NCBI GenBank assembly: GCA_018826895.1
Contig: JAHJYA010000017.1
Coordinates: forward strand, 1-64,000
Direction: 5' to 3'
Length of the DNA stretch: 64,000 bases
Source: Gammaproteobacteria bacterium
Lineage (GTDB): Bacteria > Pseudomonadota > Gammaproteobacteria > Pseudomonadales > Pseudomonadaceae
Shown: positions 25,100 through 33,432 of the stretch, one piece after another
How positions within the stretch are numbered: the stretch's first letter is position 1
Layout: every line of letters begins with the position of its first letter
Made by a program: the position numbers and the translations under genes
The notes under the pieces: generated by a model
What the model saw: the letters and a program-made list of their open reading frames with translations, nothing else
What the model was told of the DNA's origin: nothing
Databases searched by the model: none

Positions 25100-25703
25100 A
25101 GAACACGGTCTCGCCTTCTCCCTGGATACGAATGTCGAAACGATAGGCTGGCTTGCCGTCCACTTCGCAGCGCTTGGCGATCAGCGTCTCGCGGCGCTGC
25201 GGTTGCTCGATCAGGTTGAGCACCGGATCCTGGGCGTTAGCCGCCGCCTCGTCGTCGAAGTACAGGCGGGTGTGCAGGTGGATATTGATGCCACGGGCAA
25301 ACAGCGACACATTGACATGGGGCGCCATCGGCACGCCGGCGGCGTTGTTGACCACGCCTGGCTTGACAGTGTGGGCGGTCCACTCGCTGCCGGCGTCGAA
25401 GGTGGTGGCGGTACGGCCAAAGCCGTTGAACGCCTTGTCCAGGTCATAGGCTTCGTCGTACTGGCCCTGGTGGTCAGCCTGCCAGAGTTCGAGGAAGGCA
25501 TCGCGCACCAGATGGCCGTTGCCGTCGTAAACGTGACCCAGCAGCAGGATGTGCTCGCCCGGTGCCTCGGGCTTGGCCAGCTGGTTCCAGATTTCCTGGG
25601 GGCGGCTGGGGTTGCCGGCGGCGGCCAGGGCCAGGCCGATATGCACATAGGGGCCGGCGGTTTGCGAGGCAGTTTCCGGCAGCAATTCAACAGGCATGGT
25701 CAA
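25089..25703 (-). CDS. pcaG: Protocatechuate 3,4-dioxygenase alpha subunit
   Basis: A 204-aa non-catalytic partner of PcaH. Together they open the ring of protocatechuate to beta-carboxy-cis,cis-muconate using O2. The intradiol dioxygenase fold is seen in GPYVHIGLALAAAG near the start and HILLLGHVYDGNGHLVRDAFLELWQADHQGQYDEAYD. The iron-binding residues of the beta subunit are not conserved here, as expected for alpha. It starts 5 bases after the pcaH stop with 'ggaggttgacc' before the ATG. Length is normal. Confidence 0.95.
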   Translation of the reverse strand: MTMPVELLPETASQTAGPYVHIGLALAAAGNPSRPQEIWNQLAKPEAPGEHILLLGHVYDGNGHLVRDAFLELWQADHQGQYDEAYDLDKAFNGFGRTATTFDAGSEWTAHTVKPGVVNNAAGVPMAPHVNVSLFARGINIHLHTRLYFDDEAAANAQDPVLNLIEQPQRRETLIAKRCEVDGKPAYRFDIRIQGEGETVFFDF

Positions 25704-25708
25704 CCTCC

Positions 25709-26428
25709 TCAGCGGTTCTCAAAGTGGGTTTGGCGCTGGCCGCGCAGGACGATATCGAAGCGGTAGGCCAGGCAATCCATGGGGTTGGCGTTGGCCATGT
25801 CGAGCCGGGCGATCAGGGTTTGCACCGCATCCGGGTTGGCAATCGCCTTGACGATCGGGCACATCGGGATCAGCGGGTCGCCCTCGAAATACAGCTGGGT
25901 GATCAGCTTGGTGCAGATGGCCGGGCCGCTGATGGAGAAGTGAATGTGCGCCGGGCGCCAATCGTTGGGGCCGTTGCGCCAGGGGTACGGGCCGGGCTTG
26001 ACGGTGCGGAAGCTGTAGTTGCCCTGGCTGTCGGTCAGCGCACGGCCGACGCCGCCGAAGTTGGGGTCCAGCGGCGCCAGGTAACGGTCGTTCTTGTGCC
26101 GATAACGGCCACCGGCGTTGGCCTGCCACATTTCCACCAGGGTATGCGGGATCGGCTTGCCGTACTGGTCCATGACCCGCCCGGCGACGATGATCCGCTC
26201 GCCCACCGGCAGGCTGCCGGTATTGAAGTTGAGCAACAGGTCGTTGTCGTGCTCGCCCATTTTCAGGTGCGAGAAATCCGGGCCGCTGGTTTCGCTGACC
26301 GATTGCGGAATGCTCACCAGCGCTTGGCGCGGCGAGCGGGCGATGGAGGTTTTGTAGTCGGGGGTAAAGGCCTTCGGGTGCCAGTTACGGTCACGTATGA
26401 CGAAGCGCCGGGTGGAGGCATCAGGCAT
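25709..26428 (-). CDS. pcaH: Protocatechuate 3,4-dioxygenase beta subunit
   Basis: A 239-aa catalytic subunit binding non-heme Fe(III). The four ligands are recognisable as Tyr109 (GGRYRHKN), Tyr148 ([10 protein letters not shown]), His161 and His163 ([10 protein letters not shown]), one place offset from those reported for P. putida. The frame is open to 26485, but the ATG at 26428 gives exactly the family length and start (MPDAS). It is the first gene of the pcaHG-zapE-AEC transcript. A PcaQ-type palindrome lies 106 bases upstream, so it is probably activated by PcaQ. Confidence 0.96.
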   Translation of the reverse strand: MPDASTRRFVIRDRNWHPKAFTPDYKTSIARSPRQALVSIPQSVSETSGPDFSHLKMGEHDNDLLLNFNTGSLPVGERIIVAGRVMDQYGKPIPHTLVEMWQANAGGRYRHKNDRYLAPLDPNFGGVGRALTDSQGNYSFRTVKPGPYPWRNGPNDWRPAHIHFSISGPAICTKLITQLYFEGDPLIPMCPIVKAIANPDAVQTLIARLDMANANPMDCLAYRFDIVLRGQRQTHFENR

Positions 26429-26533
26429 CACGTTTTCCCTGTTATTGGAGGTATGGGAGCTGCCAGGCAGCGGACGTGGGGCCATTGTCGGGGCGCACGG
26501 CAGCGCTGGACACTGAAAAAATGCCGGTCACCC

Positions 26534-26549
26534 ATAACCATTTGGTTAT
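26534..26549. promoter_or_regulatory. Predicted PcaQ binding site upstream of pcaH
   Basis: The perfect 16-bp palindrome ataaccatttggttat has the form ATAACC-N4-GGTTAT. From memory, the PcaQ site in rhizobia is ATAACC-N4-GGTTAA. It sits between the pcaQ stop and pcaH, 106 bases from the pcaH start, the usual place for a LysR-type activation site. Confidence 0.8.
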
Positions 26550-27482
26550 CTATTCAGGAAAGCTGCCCGTGCGATAGGCCAGGCCGACTTCGCGCAACAC
26601 CTCGACGCAGCCGTGCGCCGCCAGGGACAGCGGCACAGCGGTGTTGCGGCAGATGCCCACCGAACCGCCCGGCTCGACCACGCCCAGATCCAGCTCGGCC
26701 AGCTCGCCGCTGCGCAGGTCCAGCTGCACCGCGTCCAGGGGCGCGATCCACAGCGCATCGCTGCTTTGCACATAGCGCCGGCTGAGGGTGATCGACAGGG
26801 TTTCCAGGCGCTGGCGCGGCGGGCTGATGCCGCACTGTACGAACAGCGCATCGGCATATTTGCGGATGGTGGTGCCCGCCAGCGGCACCACCAGCGGATA
26901 CGCCTGCAGACGCTCGCGCAGCGCCACGCCATCGAGCAGCGGGTGGCCGGCGCGTACCACCAGGGTCATCGACTCGCTGTACAGATGCTCGAAGGTCAGG
27001 CCCTGGATCTGCGGGCTGTCGGTCATGCGCCCGACCACCAGATCCAGCTCGCCCAGGTGCAGTTGCGCCAGCAGGTGCGCGCTCGGCCCGGTGACCACGC
27101 TGGCGACCAGAGCCGGGTGGCGCGCATGCAGGCGGCGCACCACTTCGGGCACCAGCAGGCTTTCCACAGTAGAGAGCACGCCCAGGCGCAAGGTCGCCGC
27201 GCTGTACTCACCGGCGCGCAGACTGCTGACCCCTTCGCGCAACGCCTGCACACTCGGCCCGGCATAGCGCATAAAGGCCACACCGGCTTCGCTCAGGCGC
27301 GCGCCGCTCTTGCTGCGCTCGAACAGGCTGGTGCCGAGCAGCGTTTCCAGCTCCTTGAGGGTCTTGGAGATTGCCGGCTGGCTGACCGCCAGTTGATCGG
27401 CCGCCCGGGCCAGGCTGCCCTGGCGCGCCACTTCAAGGAAGCACACCAGGTGGCGGAATTTGATTCGCGTATCGATATTCAC
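26550..27482 (-). CDS. pcaQ: LysR-family activator of protocatechuate dioxygenase genes
   Basis: A 310-aa LysR regulator. The HTH is in the first 65 residues (FRHLVCFLEVARQGSLARAADQLAVSQPAISKTLKELE). The effector domain reads LRLGVLSTVESLLVPEVVRRLHARHPALVASVVTGPSAHLL and LTFEHLYSESMTLVVRAGHPLL, as in PcaQ, which responds to beta-carboxymuconate or gamma-carboxymuconolactone. The frame extends to 27572, but the GTG at 27480-27482 with 'gaagga' before it gives the standard N-terminus. It lies on the same strand immediately upstream of pcaHG. Confidence 0.92.
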   Translation of the reverse strand: MNIDTRIKFRHLVCFLEVARQGSLARAADQLAVSQPAISKTLKELETLLGTSLFERSKSGARLSEAGVAFMRYAGPSVQALREGVSSLRAGEYSAATLRLGVLSTVESLLVPEVVRRLHARHPALVASVVTGPSAHLLAQLHLGELDLVVGRMTDSPQIQGLTFEHLYSESMTLVVRAGHPLLDGVALRERLQAYPLVVPLAGTTIRKYADALFVQCGISPPRQRLETLSITLSRRYVQSSDALWIAPLDAVQLDLRSGELAELDLGVVEPGGSVGICRNTAVPLSLAAHGCVEVLREVGLAYRTGSFPE

Positions 27483-27504
27483 CGAAGGTCCTTCAAAAGC
27501 ATGC

Positions 27505-27900
27505 TTACCGGGGTGTCGCGCGACCAAGCCCTTGCAGCGCCCAGTAGGCCAAGCCCAGCGACACCACCTCAATCAACAGGGCGACCAGGTTAAAGGTCTG
27601 CTGTGCGCCGCCGTCCAGCCACAGCCCGCCGATGCGTGCCAGGCCCAGGGCGCTGTAGAGCAGCACCAGCAGGGTCAGGGCGGCACGCACCAAATCCTCA
27701 CGGCTGAGCGCCATGGCCAGGAAGGCCGCCAGACCGATCTGCAAGCCACCGTAATACGCTCGCACATCGGTCGCCGCCGCAGCACTCATCAGCAGCATGC
27801 CGCTGGCATTGGTCATCTCGTGGGGCTGGATGAAATAGGCCAGGCCGAGGCCGCCGAGGGCAAGCATCTGAATCGCCAGGATGATACGTGCACGCCGCAT
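27505..27900 (-). CDS. DUF4345-family small membrane protein
   Basis: A 131-aa protein with four predicted membrane helices (residues about 5-22, 45-65, 70-90 and 100-122). It has the family pattern GLAYFIQPHEMTNASGM...ATDVRAYYGGLQIGLAAFL. The biochemical role is unknown. The ATG at 27900 with 'cggagcgaccc' before it is preferred to an upstream ATG at 27936. It ends 22 bases before pcaQ on the same strand and may be read through into it. Confidence 0.8.
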   Translation of the reverse strand: MRRARIILAIQMLALGGLGLAYFIQPHEMTNASGMLLMSAAAATDVRAYYGGLQIGLAAFLAMALSREDLVRAALTLLVLLYSALGLARIGGLWLDGGAQQTFNLVALLIEVVSLGLAYWALQGLGRATPR

Positions 27901-28018
27901 GGGTCGCTCCGTCGCTAGGATCTGAGGCAGCAGCATAGCCGGATCAGCACCTCTACGGTTACAGGTCCATAGCGGGGCGCTATGCTCCTCGCACCCTCAC
28001 CCTCTCTGGACAACCACC

Positions 28019-28453
28019 ATGCCCCGCGCCTTGCTTGCACTGCTGTTACTCACCGGCGCCGCCCAGGCGGCCGAACCCTTGACCATTGACGTACACCGCG
28101 ACCCAAACTGCGGCTGCTGCAGCGCCTGGATCGAGCACTTGCAGCACAACGGCTTTGTGGTCAACGACCACCTGGAAGCCGACATGCCAGCACTCAAGCA
28201 GCGCCTCGGCGTGCCGCCCAGCCTGGCGTCCTGTCACACCGGCGTGATCGACGGGAAATTTGTCGAAGGCCATGTGCCGGCGGCGGACATTCTCACCCTG
28301 CGCCAGCGCCCCGACCTGCTCGGCGCCGCCGTACCGGGCATGCCCACCGGCTCGCCCGGCATGGAGCGCGGCAATGTACGCGATGCCTATCAGGTGATCG
28401 GCGTGGACAAACAGGGGCAAGCTACGGTCATAACCCAGTACCCGGGCAATTAA
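28019..28453 (+). CDS. DUF411 metal-binding periplasmic protein
   Basis: A 144-aa protein with a signal peptide (MPRALLALLLLTGAAQAAEP, cleavage after AQA). It carries the DUF411 motif NCGCCSAWIEHLQHNGF (Cys31, 33, 34) and SLASCHTGVIDGKFVEGHVPA. The cysteines and the thioredoxin-like pattern suggest copper or other soft-metal handling in the periplasm; the family is often found near copper-resistance genes, but none is adjacent here. It is followed 25 bases later by the YpfJ-type protease gene. Confidence 0.88.
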   Translation: MPRALLALLLLTGAAQAAEPLTIDVHRDPNCGCCSAWIEHLQHNGFVVNDHLEADMPALKQRLGVPPSLASCHTGVIDGKFVEGHVPAADILTLRQRPDLLGAAVPGMPTGSPGMERGNVRDAYQVIGVDKQGQATVITQYPGN

Positions 28454-28478
28454 GCACCGGAGCGATCAGGAGCAAGCC

Positions 28479-29333
28479 ATGCGCTGGAACCGGGCACGTC
28501 GCAGCGACAACGTAGAAGATAACCGGGGCCGGCGTTTCGGCGGCGGGCGCGGGCTAAGCCTGGGCGGCGTCGCCGTGGTGATTATTATCGGCCTGCTTAG
28601 CGGCCAGGATCCGTTGCAGATTCTTGGCCAGCTCGCCGGCCAGTTGAGCCAACCGGCTGCGGTGAGTACCCAGGCGCCAGCCGCCAATGATCCGCAGCGC
28701 GACTTCGTCAGCGCGGTGCTCGGTGACACCGAAGACACCTGGCGCGAGCTGTTCCAGCAGGCCGGCCGCCAATACCGCGACCCGACCCTGGTGCTGTTCA
28801 GCGGCGGCGTCGACTCGGCCTGCGGTTTCGCCCAGTCGGCGGTTGGCCCCTTCTACTGCCCCGGCGATCAGCGGGTATACCTGGACTTGAGCTTCTTCCG
28901 CGAACTGGAGCAGCGCTTTGGCGCCGCCGGGGATTTCGCCCAAGCCTACGTCATCGCTCATGAGGTGGGCCACCACGTACAGACCCTGCTCGGCGTCTCG
29001 GCCCAGGTGAATGCCGCACGCCAGCGCGGCGAGCGCATGGAAGGCGCCAATGGCTTACTGGTGCGCCAGGAGCTGCAGGCAGACTGCCTGGCAGGGGTTT
29101 GGGCGTTCCATGCCCAGCAACGGCTCGATTGGCTGGAACCAGGCGATGTAGAAGAAGCGCTAAATGCCGCCAACGCCATCGGCGATGACCGTCTGCAACG
29201 CCAAGCCCAGGGTCAGGTAGTGCCGGACGCTTTTACCCACGGCACCTCGGCACAGCGCATGCGCTGGTTTACCAGCGGCTTCGAGCACGGTGAAGTGAAT
29301 CGCTGCGACACCTTCAAGGCGGCGCGTCTCTAA
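28479..29333 (+). CDS. ypfJ: YpfJ-family neutral zinc metallopeptidase
   Basis: A 284-aa membrane-anchored putative protease. A basic N-terminus starts MRWNRARRSDNVEDNRG. One membrane helix lies at about 27-44 (GLSLGGVAVVIIIGLLSG). The zinc site HEVGHH is at 161-166. The motif GGVDSACGFAQSAVGPFYCPGDQRVYLDLSFF is diagnostic for the family, and ELQADCLAGVWA supplies the downstream glutamate. The C-terminus DAFTHGTSAQRMRWFTSGFEHG is also conserved. Substrates are unknown. It has normal length and probably shares a transcript with the DUF411 gene. Confidence 0.92.
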   Translation: MRWNRARRSDNVEDNRGRRFGGGRGLSLGGVAVVIIIGLLSGQDPLQILGQLAGQLSQPAAVSTQAPAANDPQRDFVSAVLGDTEDTWRELFQQAGRQYRDPTLVLFSGGVDSACGFAQSAVGPFYCPGDQRVYLDLSFFRELEQRFGAAGDFAQAYVIAHEVGHHVQTLLGVSAQVNAARQRGERMEGANGLLVRQELQADCLAGVWAFHAQQRLDWLEPGDVEEALNAANAIGDDRLQRQAQGQVVPDAFTHGTSAQRMRWFTSGFEHGEVNRCDTFKAARL

Positions 29334-29350
29334 GGCATGATACCTGCTCC

Positions 29351-29420
29351 GTAGCCTGGATCGAGCGCAGCGACACCCGGGAGAATGCACCCGTGTATCG
29401 CGTTGCTGCACCCAGGCTAC
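29351..29420. repeat. Palindromic repeat, family C ('gtagcctgg...ccaggctac')
   Basis: An inverted repeat whose ends are gtagcctgg and ccaggctac, with a central 'cacccgggagaatgcacccg'. It is a relative of the copy at 50344-50413 and lies between two convergent genes. Confidence 0.8.
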
Positions 29421-29444
29421 AAAGGCCGAGCACCTAGCTTGGCG

Positions 29445-30332
29445 CTACTGCGCCCAGGGCGGTGGTGGCTCTTCGTCTTTCGGCGCGTCTTCGGCGTTGA
29501 GCAGCGCCTGACGGCGTGCTTCCTCGGCCAGGGTGGCCTTGATCTCGCGCATCACCGCATCGATATCGGCGGCGTGCTCGGGGTCGTCGAACTCGCCGGT
29601 AAGTGGCGTTTCCGGCGTCAGACTGCCCGCTTCGTACAGCGCCCACATTTCCTGCGCATAGCGGGTGTACTTGAGCTCAGGGGCGAACTGACCGAAGTAG
29701 GCAGCCATATTGCCGACATCGCGTTCCAGCATCTTGAAGGCGTGGTTGTTGCCGGCGGCATCGACAGCCTGGGGCAAGTCGATGACCACGGGGCCTTCGG
29801 CGCCCAGCAGGACGTTGAACTCCGAGAGGTCGCCATGCACCAGGCCGGCGCAGAGCATCTTCACCACTTCGCCGATCATGAACGCGTGAAACTCGCGGGC
29901 ATCGTCCGGGTGCAGGTCGACATCATTGAGACGCGGCGCGACATCGCCTTCGCCATCGTCGACCAGCTCCATCAGCAACACGCCTTCGAGAAAGTCGTAA
30001 GGCTTGGGCACGCGCACGCCGGCATTGGCCAGGCGGAACAGCGCGGCGACCTCGGCGTTCTGCCAGGCGTCCTCCTGGCCCTTGCGCCCGTACTTCGAGC
30101 CCTTGGCCATGGCCCGGGCGTCGCGGCTGTTACGCACCTTGCGGCCTTCCTGGTACTCGGCGGCCTGGCGAAAGCTGCGATTGTTGGCCTCTTTGTACAC
30201 CTTGGCACAACGCAGCTCATCACCACAGCGCACCACATACACGGCGGCTTCTTTACCGCTCATCAGCGGGCGTATTACTTCATCGACCAGGCCGGCTTCG
30301 ACCAGGGGCTCAATACGTTTTGGCGTCTTCAT
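29445..30332 (-). CDS. RIO-type serine/threonine protein kinase
   Basis: A 295-aa atypical kinase. The ATP lysine is K44 (RCAKVYK) and the N-terminal loop is SGKEAAVYVV (25-34). The catalytic loop is VHGDLSEFNVLL (D168) and the metal-binding aspartate is in VVIDLPQAVD (D185), as in RIO1-like proteins. The C-terminal tail is acidic and proline-rich. Bacterial RIO kinases have poorly known targets. The ATG at 30332 is chosen because the KTPKRIEPLVEAGLVDEVI start is conserved in pseudomonads; the upstream frame looks like non-coding sequence. Confidence 0.9.
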   Translation of the reverse strand: MKTPKRIEPLVEAGLVDEVIRPLMSGKEAAVYVVRCGDELRCAKVYKEANNRSFRQAAEYQEGRKVRNSRDARAMAKGSKYGRKGQEDAWQNAEVAALFRLANAGVRVPKPYDFLEGVLLMELVDDGEGDVAPRLNDVDLHPDDAREFHAFMIGEVVKMLCAGLVHGDLSEFNVLLGAEGPVVIDLPQAVDAAGNNHAFKMLERDVGNMAAYFGQFAPELKYTRYAQEMWALYEAGSLTPETPLTGEFDDPEHAADIDAVMREIKATLAEEARRQALLNAEDAPKDEEPPPPWAQ

Positions 30333-30416
30333 CAGCTTTGATCGGGGGTCCTGTATTGCCCATTCACCTATGCGCCCGTTATACGGCAATCTTCGTGCAG
30401 CGCCCACCCTCGCCGA

Positions 30417-31304
30417 TCAGGGGCTGAGTAAATGCTGGCGCAACGCCTCGATCGCATAACGCACCTTGGCGGGCTGCGCATCACGGCGCGGTGTCACCAG
30501 ATAGACCGCGAACGGCGGTAGCTGCCAGTCTGGCAGCACCTCGGCCAGGCTGCCATCCGCCAGCTCGGCGCGCACTTCCTGCTCGGGCTGTAGCGACACG
30601 CCCATACCCGCCACAGTGAAGTGCCGCACACCCAGAATATTGTTGCAGCTCACCCGGCTTTCCATGCGCACGCGCTGTACTTCGCCATGGGGGCCGGTGA
30701 ACGTCAGGCCGGATGGCCCATCGTTATTCAGCGCCAGCCAATCAAGGCCGAGCAAATCCTCGGGCTGACGGATCGCTGGGCGGCGACGCAGGTAGGCCGG
30801 CGACGCGCACAGCAGCATGCGCGACTCACCGATGGCCCGCGCCACCAGCGTGGAGTCCTCCTGATGACCGACGCGGATCGCCAGATCGATACGCTGCTCG
30901 ATCAGGTCAACCGGCTCGTCATGGAAGAACAGCTTCAGGCTCAGGCCGCTGTGGGCCTGCAACAGCGGTCCCAACGCAGCACTGATCGGCCGCCCGGAAA
31001 ATCCCACTGGCGCGGCGATACGCAACTCACCCACCGGTGCATCACGCAGCTCGGCCAGGCGCTGCTCGGCTTGTTGCGCCAGAGCCAGCACCTGAGCGCA
31101 ACTGGCATAGAAAGTCGCACCGGCTTCGGTAAGGGTCAGTTTGCGCGTGGTGCGGTGCAGCAGGCTGACCTGGGTGCTGGCCTCCAGCTTGCGCAACTGC
31201 TGGCTGACCGCCGAGGCAGTCATGCCGAGCACCTCGGCGGCGGCCACCAGCGAGCCTCGGTCCACCACGGTGGCGAAGATCGCCATACGCTTGAGCTGCT
31301 CCAT
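30417..31304 (-). CDS. LysR-family transcriptional regulator
   Basis: A 295-aa LysR protein with an N-terminal HTH (MAIFATVVDRGSLVAAAEVLGMTASAVSQQLRKLE, about residues 7-41). Its effector domain is of the CrgA/aaeR type (ELRIAAPVGFSGRPISAALGPLLQAHSGLSLKLFFHDEPVDLIEQRIDLAIRVG). The target is unknown. It is divergent from the DUF2218 gene at 31446 across 141 bases, which makes that gene a candidate target. An AT-rich stretch in the gap probably holds both promoters. Confidence 0.88.
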   Translation of the reverse strand: MEQLKRMAIFATVVDRGSLVAAAEVLGMTASAVSQQLRKLEASTQVSLLHRTTRKLTLTEAGATFYASCAQVLALAQQAEQRLAELRDAPVGELRIAAPVGFSGRPISAALGPLLQAHSGLSLKLFFHDEPVDLIEQRIDLAIRVGHQEDSTLVARAIGESRMLLCASPAYLRRRPAIRQPEDLLGLDWLALNNDGPSGLTFTGPHGEVQRVRMESRVSCNNILGVRHFTVAGMGVSLQPEQEVRAELADGSLAEVLPDWQLPPFAVYLVTPRRDAQPAKVRYAIEALRQHLLSP

Positions 31305-31445
31305 TCGTAAGCCCTGCTTAATAGTTAAAGTGGTTTTAGCCTGTTTTTCTCGACTTTATTCAGCAGCGATTATGAACGCACGTCAACGACCACCAGCGGC
31401 GCCCATATTCCATTTATCCCGCGCGCTGCCCCAAAGAGGTTTTCC

Positions 31446-31733
31446 ATGCACCAGACCAGCCAGGCCTTCGTCAGCACCGACACCCCGGCCCGTTACATCA
31501 GCCGCCTGTGCAAGCACTTTGCACACAAGATCCCCGTCAGCTTCGATGAGACCCAGGGCCATATCGAGTTCAGCATCGGCAGTGCCGAGCTGGCCGCCGA
31601 AGGCAACGGCCTGCGCCTGATCGCCCGTGCGCAGAGCGCCGAGGTCCGCCCGGAGCTGGAACAGGTTATCGCCCGGCATTTCGAGCGTTTCGCCTGGCAA
31701 GAAGCCCTGACCTTGGAGTGGCAGGCCGTTTGA
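31446..31733 (+). CDS. DUF2218 family protein
   Basis: A 95-aa soluble protein. The DUF2218 pattern is TDTPARYISRLCKHFAHKIPVSFDETQGHIEFSIGSAEL followed by a C-terminal HFERFAWQEALTLEW. Members are often encoded beside iron-siderophore or transporter genes, but the function is not established. The ATG follows 'aaagaggttttcc'. It is divergent from a LysR gene and 71 bases upstream of ada. Confidence 0.85.
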   Translation: MHQTSQAFVSTDTPARYISRLCKHFAHKIPVSFDETQGHIEFSIGSAELAAEGNGLRLIARAQSAEVRPELEQVIARHFERFAWQEALTLEWQAV

Positions 31734-31804
31734 AAGCGTGATTCGGATTGGCGCCAGCGCCGTCAGCGTCGACAATCGACACCTGACCTTGCTGGAGTTG
31801 CGCC

Positions 31805-32839
31805 ATGCTTGACCCCGACCGCTGCTGGCAGGCGCTCTGTGAGCGCGATCCCACCTACGATGAGCACTTCGTCTTTAGCGTGCGCTCGACCGGCATCTAC
31901 TGCCGGCCCAGTTGCCCGGCACGCCGGCCGCTGCGCGAGCATGTGCTGTTTCATGCCACTGTGGCCCAGGCCGAGTCGGCCGGATTTCGCCCGTGCAAAC
32001 GCTGTGCACCCAATGGGCAAAGCCCGAACGAACAGCTCGACAGCCTGGTAGCAGCCGCCTGCCGCCTGCTCGATGAGCAGCCCAAACAGACCCTAAGCGA
32101 GCTGGCCGCGCGCATCGGGCTGTCCACCTCGCACCTGGCACGCGCGTTCAAGACCCGCACCGGGCTTACGCCAAAAGCCTGGGCCGAGTCTCGCCGACGG
32201 CAACGCCTGGAGGCTCAGTTACCAGTTGCCGACACGGTACTGGGCGCGGCCCTGGATGCCGGCTACAGCGGCACCCGCGCGCTCTACGCGTCCACCAATG
32301 GCGTCAGCCCTGCGCAGCGCCGCCGCGGGTCTGCCGGGGAATGCCTGCGCTATGCTCTGGCACCCTGCGCGCTTGGCCTGGTACTGATAGCGGCCAGTGA
32401 TAAAGGCATCTGCGCCCTGCTGCTTGGTGATACGCAAGCAGACCTGATTGAAGAGCTGCGCCAGCGCTTTCCGGCGGCCCAGTTGCAGGTGGATGATCAG
32501 GGCCTGGCTGAAGCGCTCGCCGCCGTCCTGCTGCAATTACGCGAGCCACAACGTGCAGCGCATTTGCCCCTGGATATCCGCGGTAGCGCCTTTCAGCAAC
32601 GCGTCTGGCAAGCTCTGCAACAGATTCCCTGCGGACAGACCCGACAGTACGGCGAGCTAGCCGCCAGCCTCGGCACTCACCCGCGGGCTGTCGCCCGTGC
32701 CTGCGCGAGCAACCCGCTCGGGTTGCTGGTGCCCTGCCATCGAGTGGTCGGCGCCAAGGGAGCACTCAGTGGCTATCGCTGGGGGCTGGCGCGCAAGGCC
32801 ACACTGCTGCAGGCCGAAGCTGAAACGCCGCTGACCTGA
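31805..32839 (+). CDS. ada: Ada: methylated-DNA repair methyltransferase and transcriptional activator
   Basis: A 344-aa bifunctional protein. The N-terminal zinc domain has Cys33, 37, 64 and 67 (STGIYCRPSCPARRP, FRPCKRCAPNG) and accepts methyl groups from phosphotriesters. An AraC-type HTH follows (about 80-170, LSELAARIGLSTSHLARAFKTRTGLTPKAW). The C-terminal O6-methylguanine methyltransferase has the PCHRV active site with Cys311. When methylated on its N-domain, Ada activates alkylation-repair genes, often itself. No alkB or alkA gene is adjacent, so the regulon must lie elsewhere. Confidence 0.95.
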   Translation: MLDPDRCWQALCERDPTYDEHFVFSVRSTGIYCRPSCPARRPLREHVLFHATVAQAESAGFRPCKRCAPNGQSPNEQLDSLVAAACRLLDEQPKQTLSELAARIGLSTSHLARAFKTRTGLTPKAWAESRRRQRLEAQLPVADTVLGAALDAGYSGTRALYASTNGVSPAQRRRGSAGECLRYALAPCALGLVLIAASDKGICALLLGDTQADLIEELRQRFPAAQLQVDDQGLAEALAAVLLQLREPQRAAHLPLDIRGSAFQQRVWQALQQIPCGQTRQYGELAASLGTHPRAVARACASNPLGLLVPCHRVVGAKGALSGYRWGLARKATLLQAEAETPLT

Positions 32840-32844
32840 CGGCG

Positions 32845-33264
32845 TCAGCCCAGCAGGCGCTTGCGATAGGCCACCGGCGGCTCGCCCACCCAGCGTTTGA
32901 AGGCGCGGTAAAAGGTGCTGGGTTCGGAAAAGCCCATACGCTCGACAATCACCTCAATGGGGATCGCCGGATCACCGAGAAGCCGCTTCGCCAGCTCACA
33001 ACGGTGCGTATTGACCAGGTCGTTGAAACGCACACCGGCCATTGCCAGGTGCTCACGCAGCCGACGCTGCGGCATCTGCAAGCGGGCTGCCAGCCGCGTC
33101 AGGCTGACATCTCGCTCAGCCACCAGCTCGGCCACTGCCACCTGCACCCGCTGCACCCAGCGCTGTCGCTCAGCCTCAGCCGAGGGAGGCACTGCTGGCG
33201 AGGATGTGGAGACAGGCGGCGGTGATACCACCGTCCGGGGCGCAGCTGGGCGAGAAACAGGCAT
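32845..33264 (-). CDS. Short AraC-family transcriptional regulator
   Basis: A 139-aa protein in which the C-terminal AraC HTH (about residues 45-139) makes up nearly the whole length. It shows DVSLTRLAARLQMPQRRLREHLAMAGVRFNDLVNTHRCELAKRLL and VIVERMGFSEPSTFYRAFKRWVGEPPVAYRK. The usual ligand-binding domain is missing and is replaced by a Pro/Ser-rich N-terminus. It may be a genuine stand-alone DNA-binding regulator or a truncated one. The ATG at 33264 is preferred to that at 33303. It converges with ada, 5 bases away. Confidence 0.8.
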   Translation of the reverse strand: MPVSRPAAPRTVVSPPPVSTSSPAVPPSAEAERQRWVQRVQVAVAELVAERDVSLTRLAARLQMPQRRLREHLAMAGVRFNDLVNTHRCELAKRLLGDPAIPIEVIVERMGFSEPSTFYRAFKRWVGEPPVAYRKRLLG

Positions 33265-33432
33265 TGGCGTTCGCTTTTTTATAGTGTGAGGCAAGGCGTG
33301 CACATGCTAGGCGCGACGCGTGGTGCGGCCAAGATTCACCCATCGGCCAGAAAGCCCGGCCGTCGGTACGTCTGGTTTGCAAGTGCCCGCTCAGCAGCGA
33401 CAATGAGCGCCCCAGCACAGCCGGCCTGCCCC

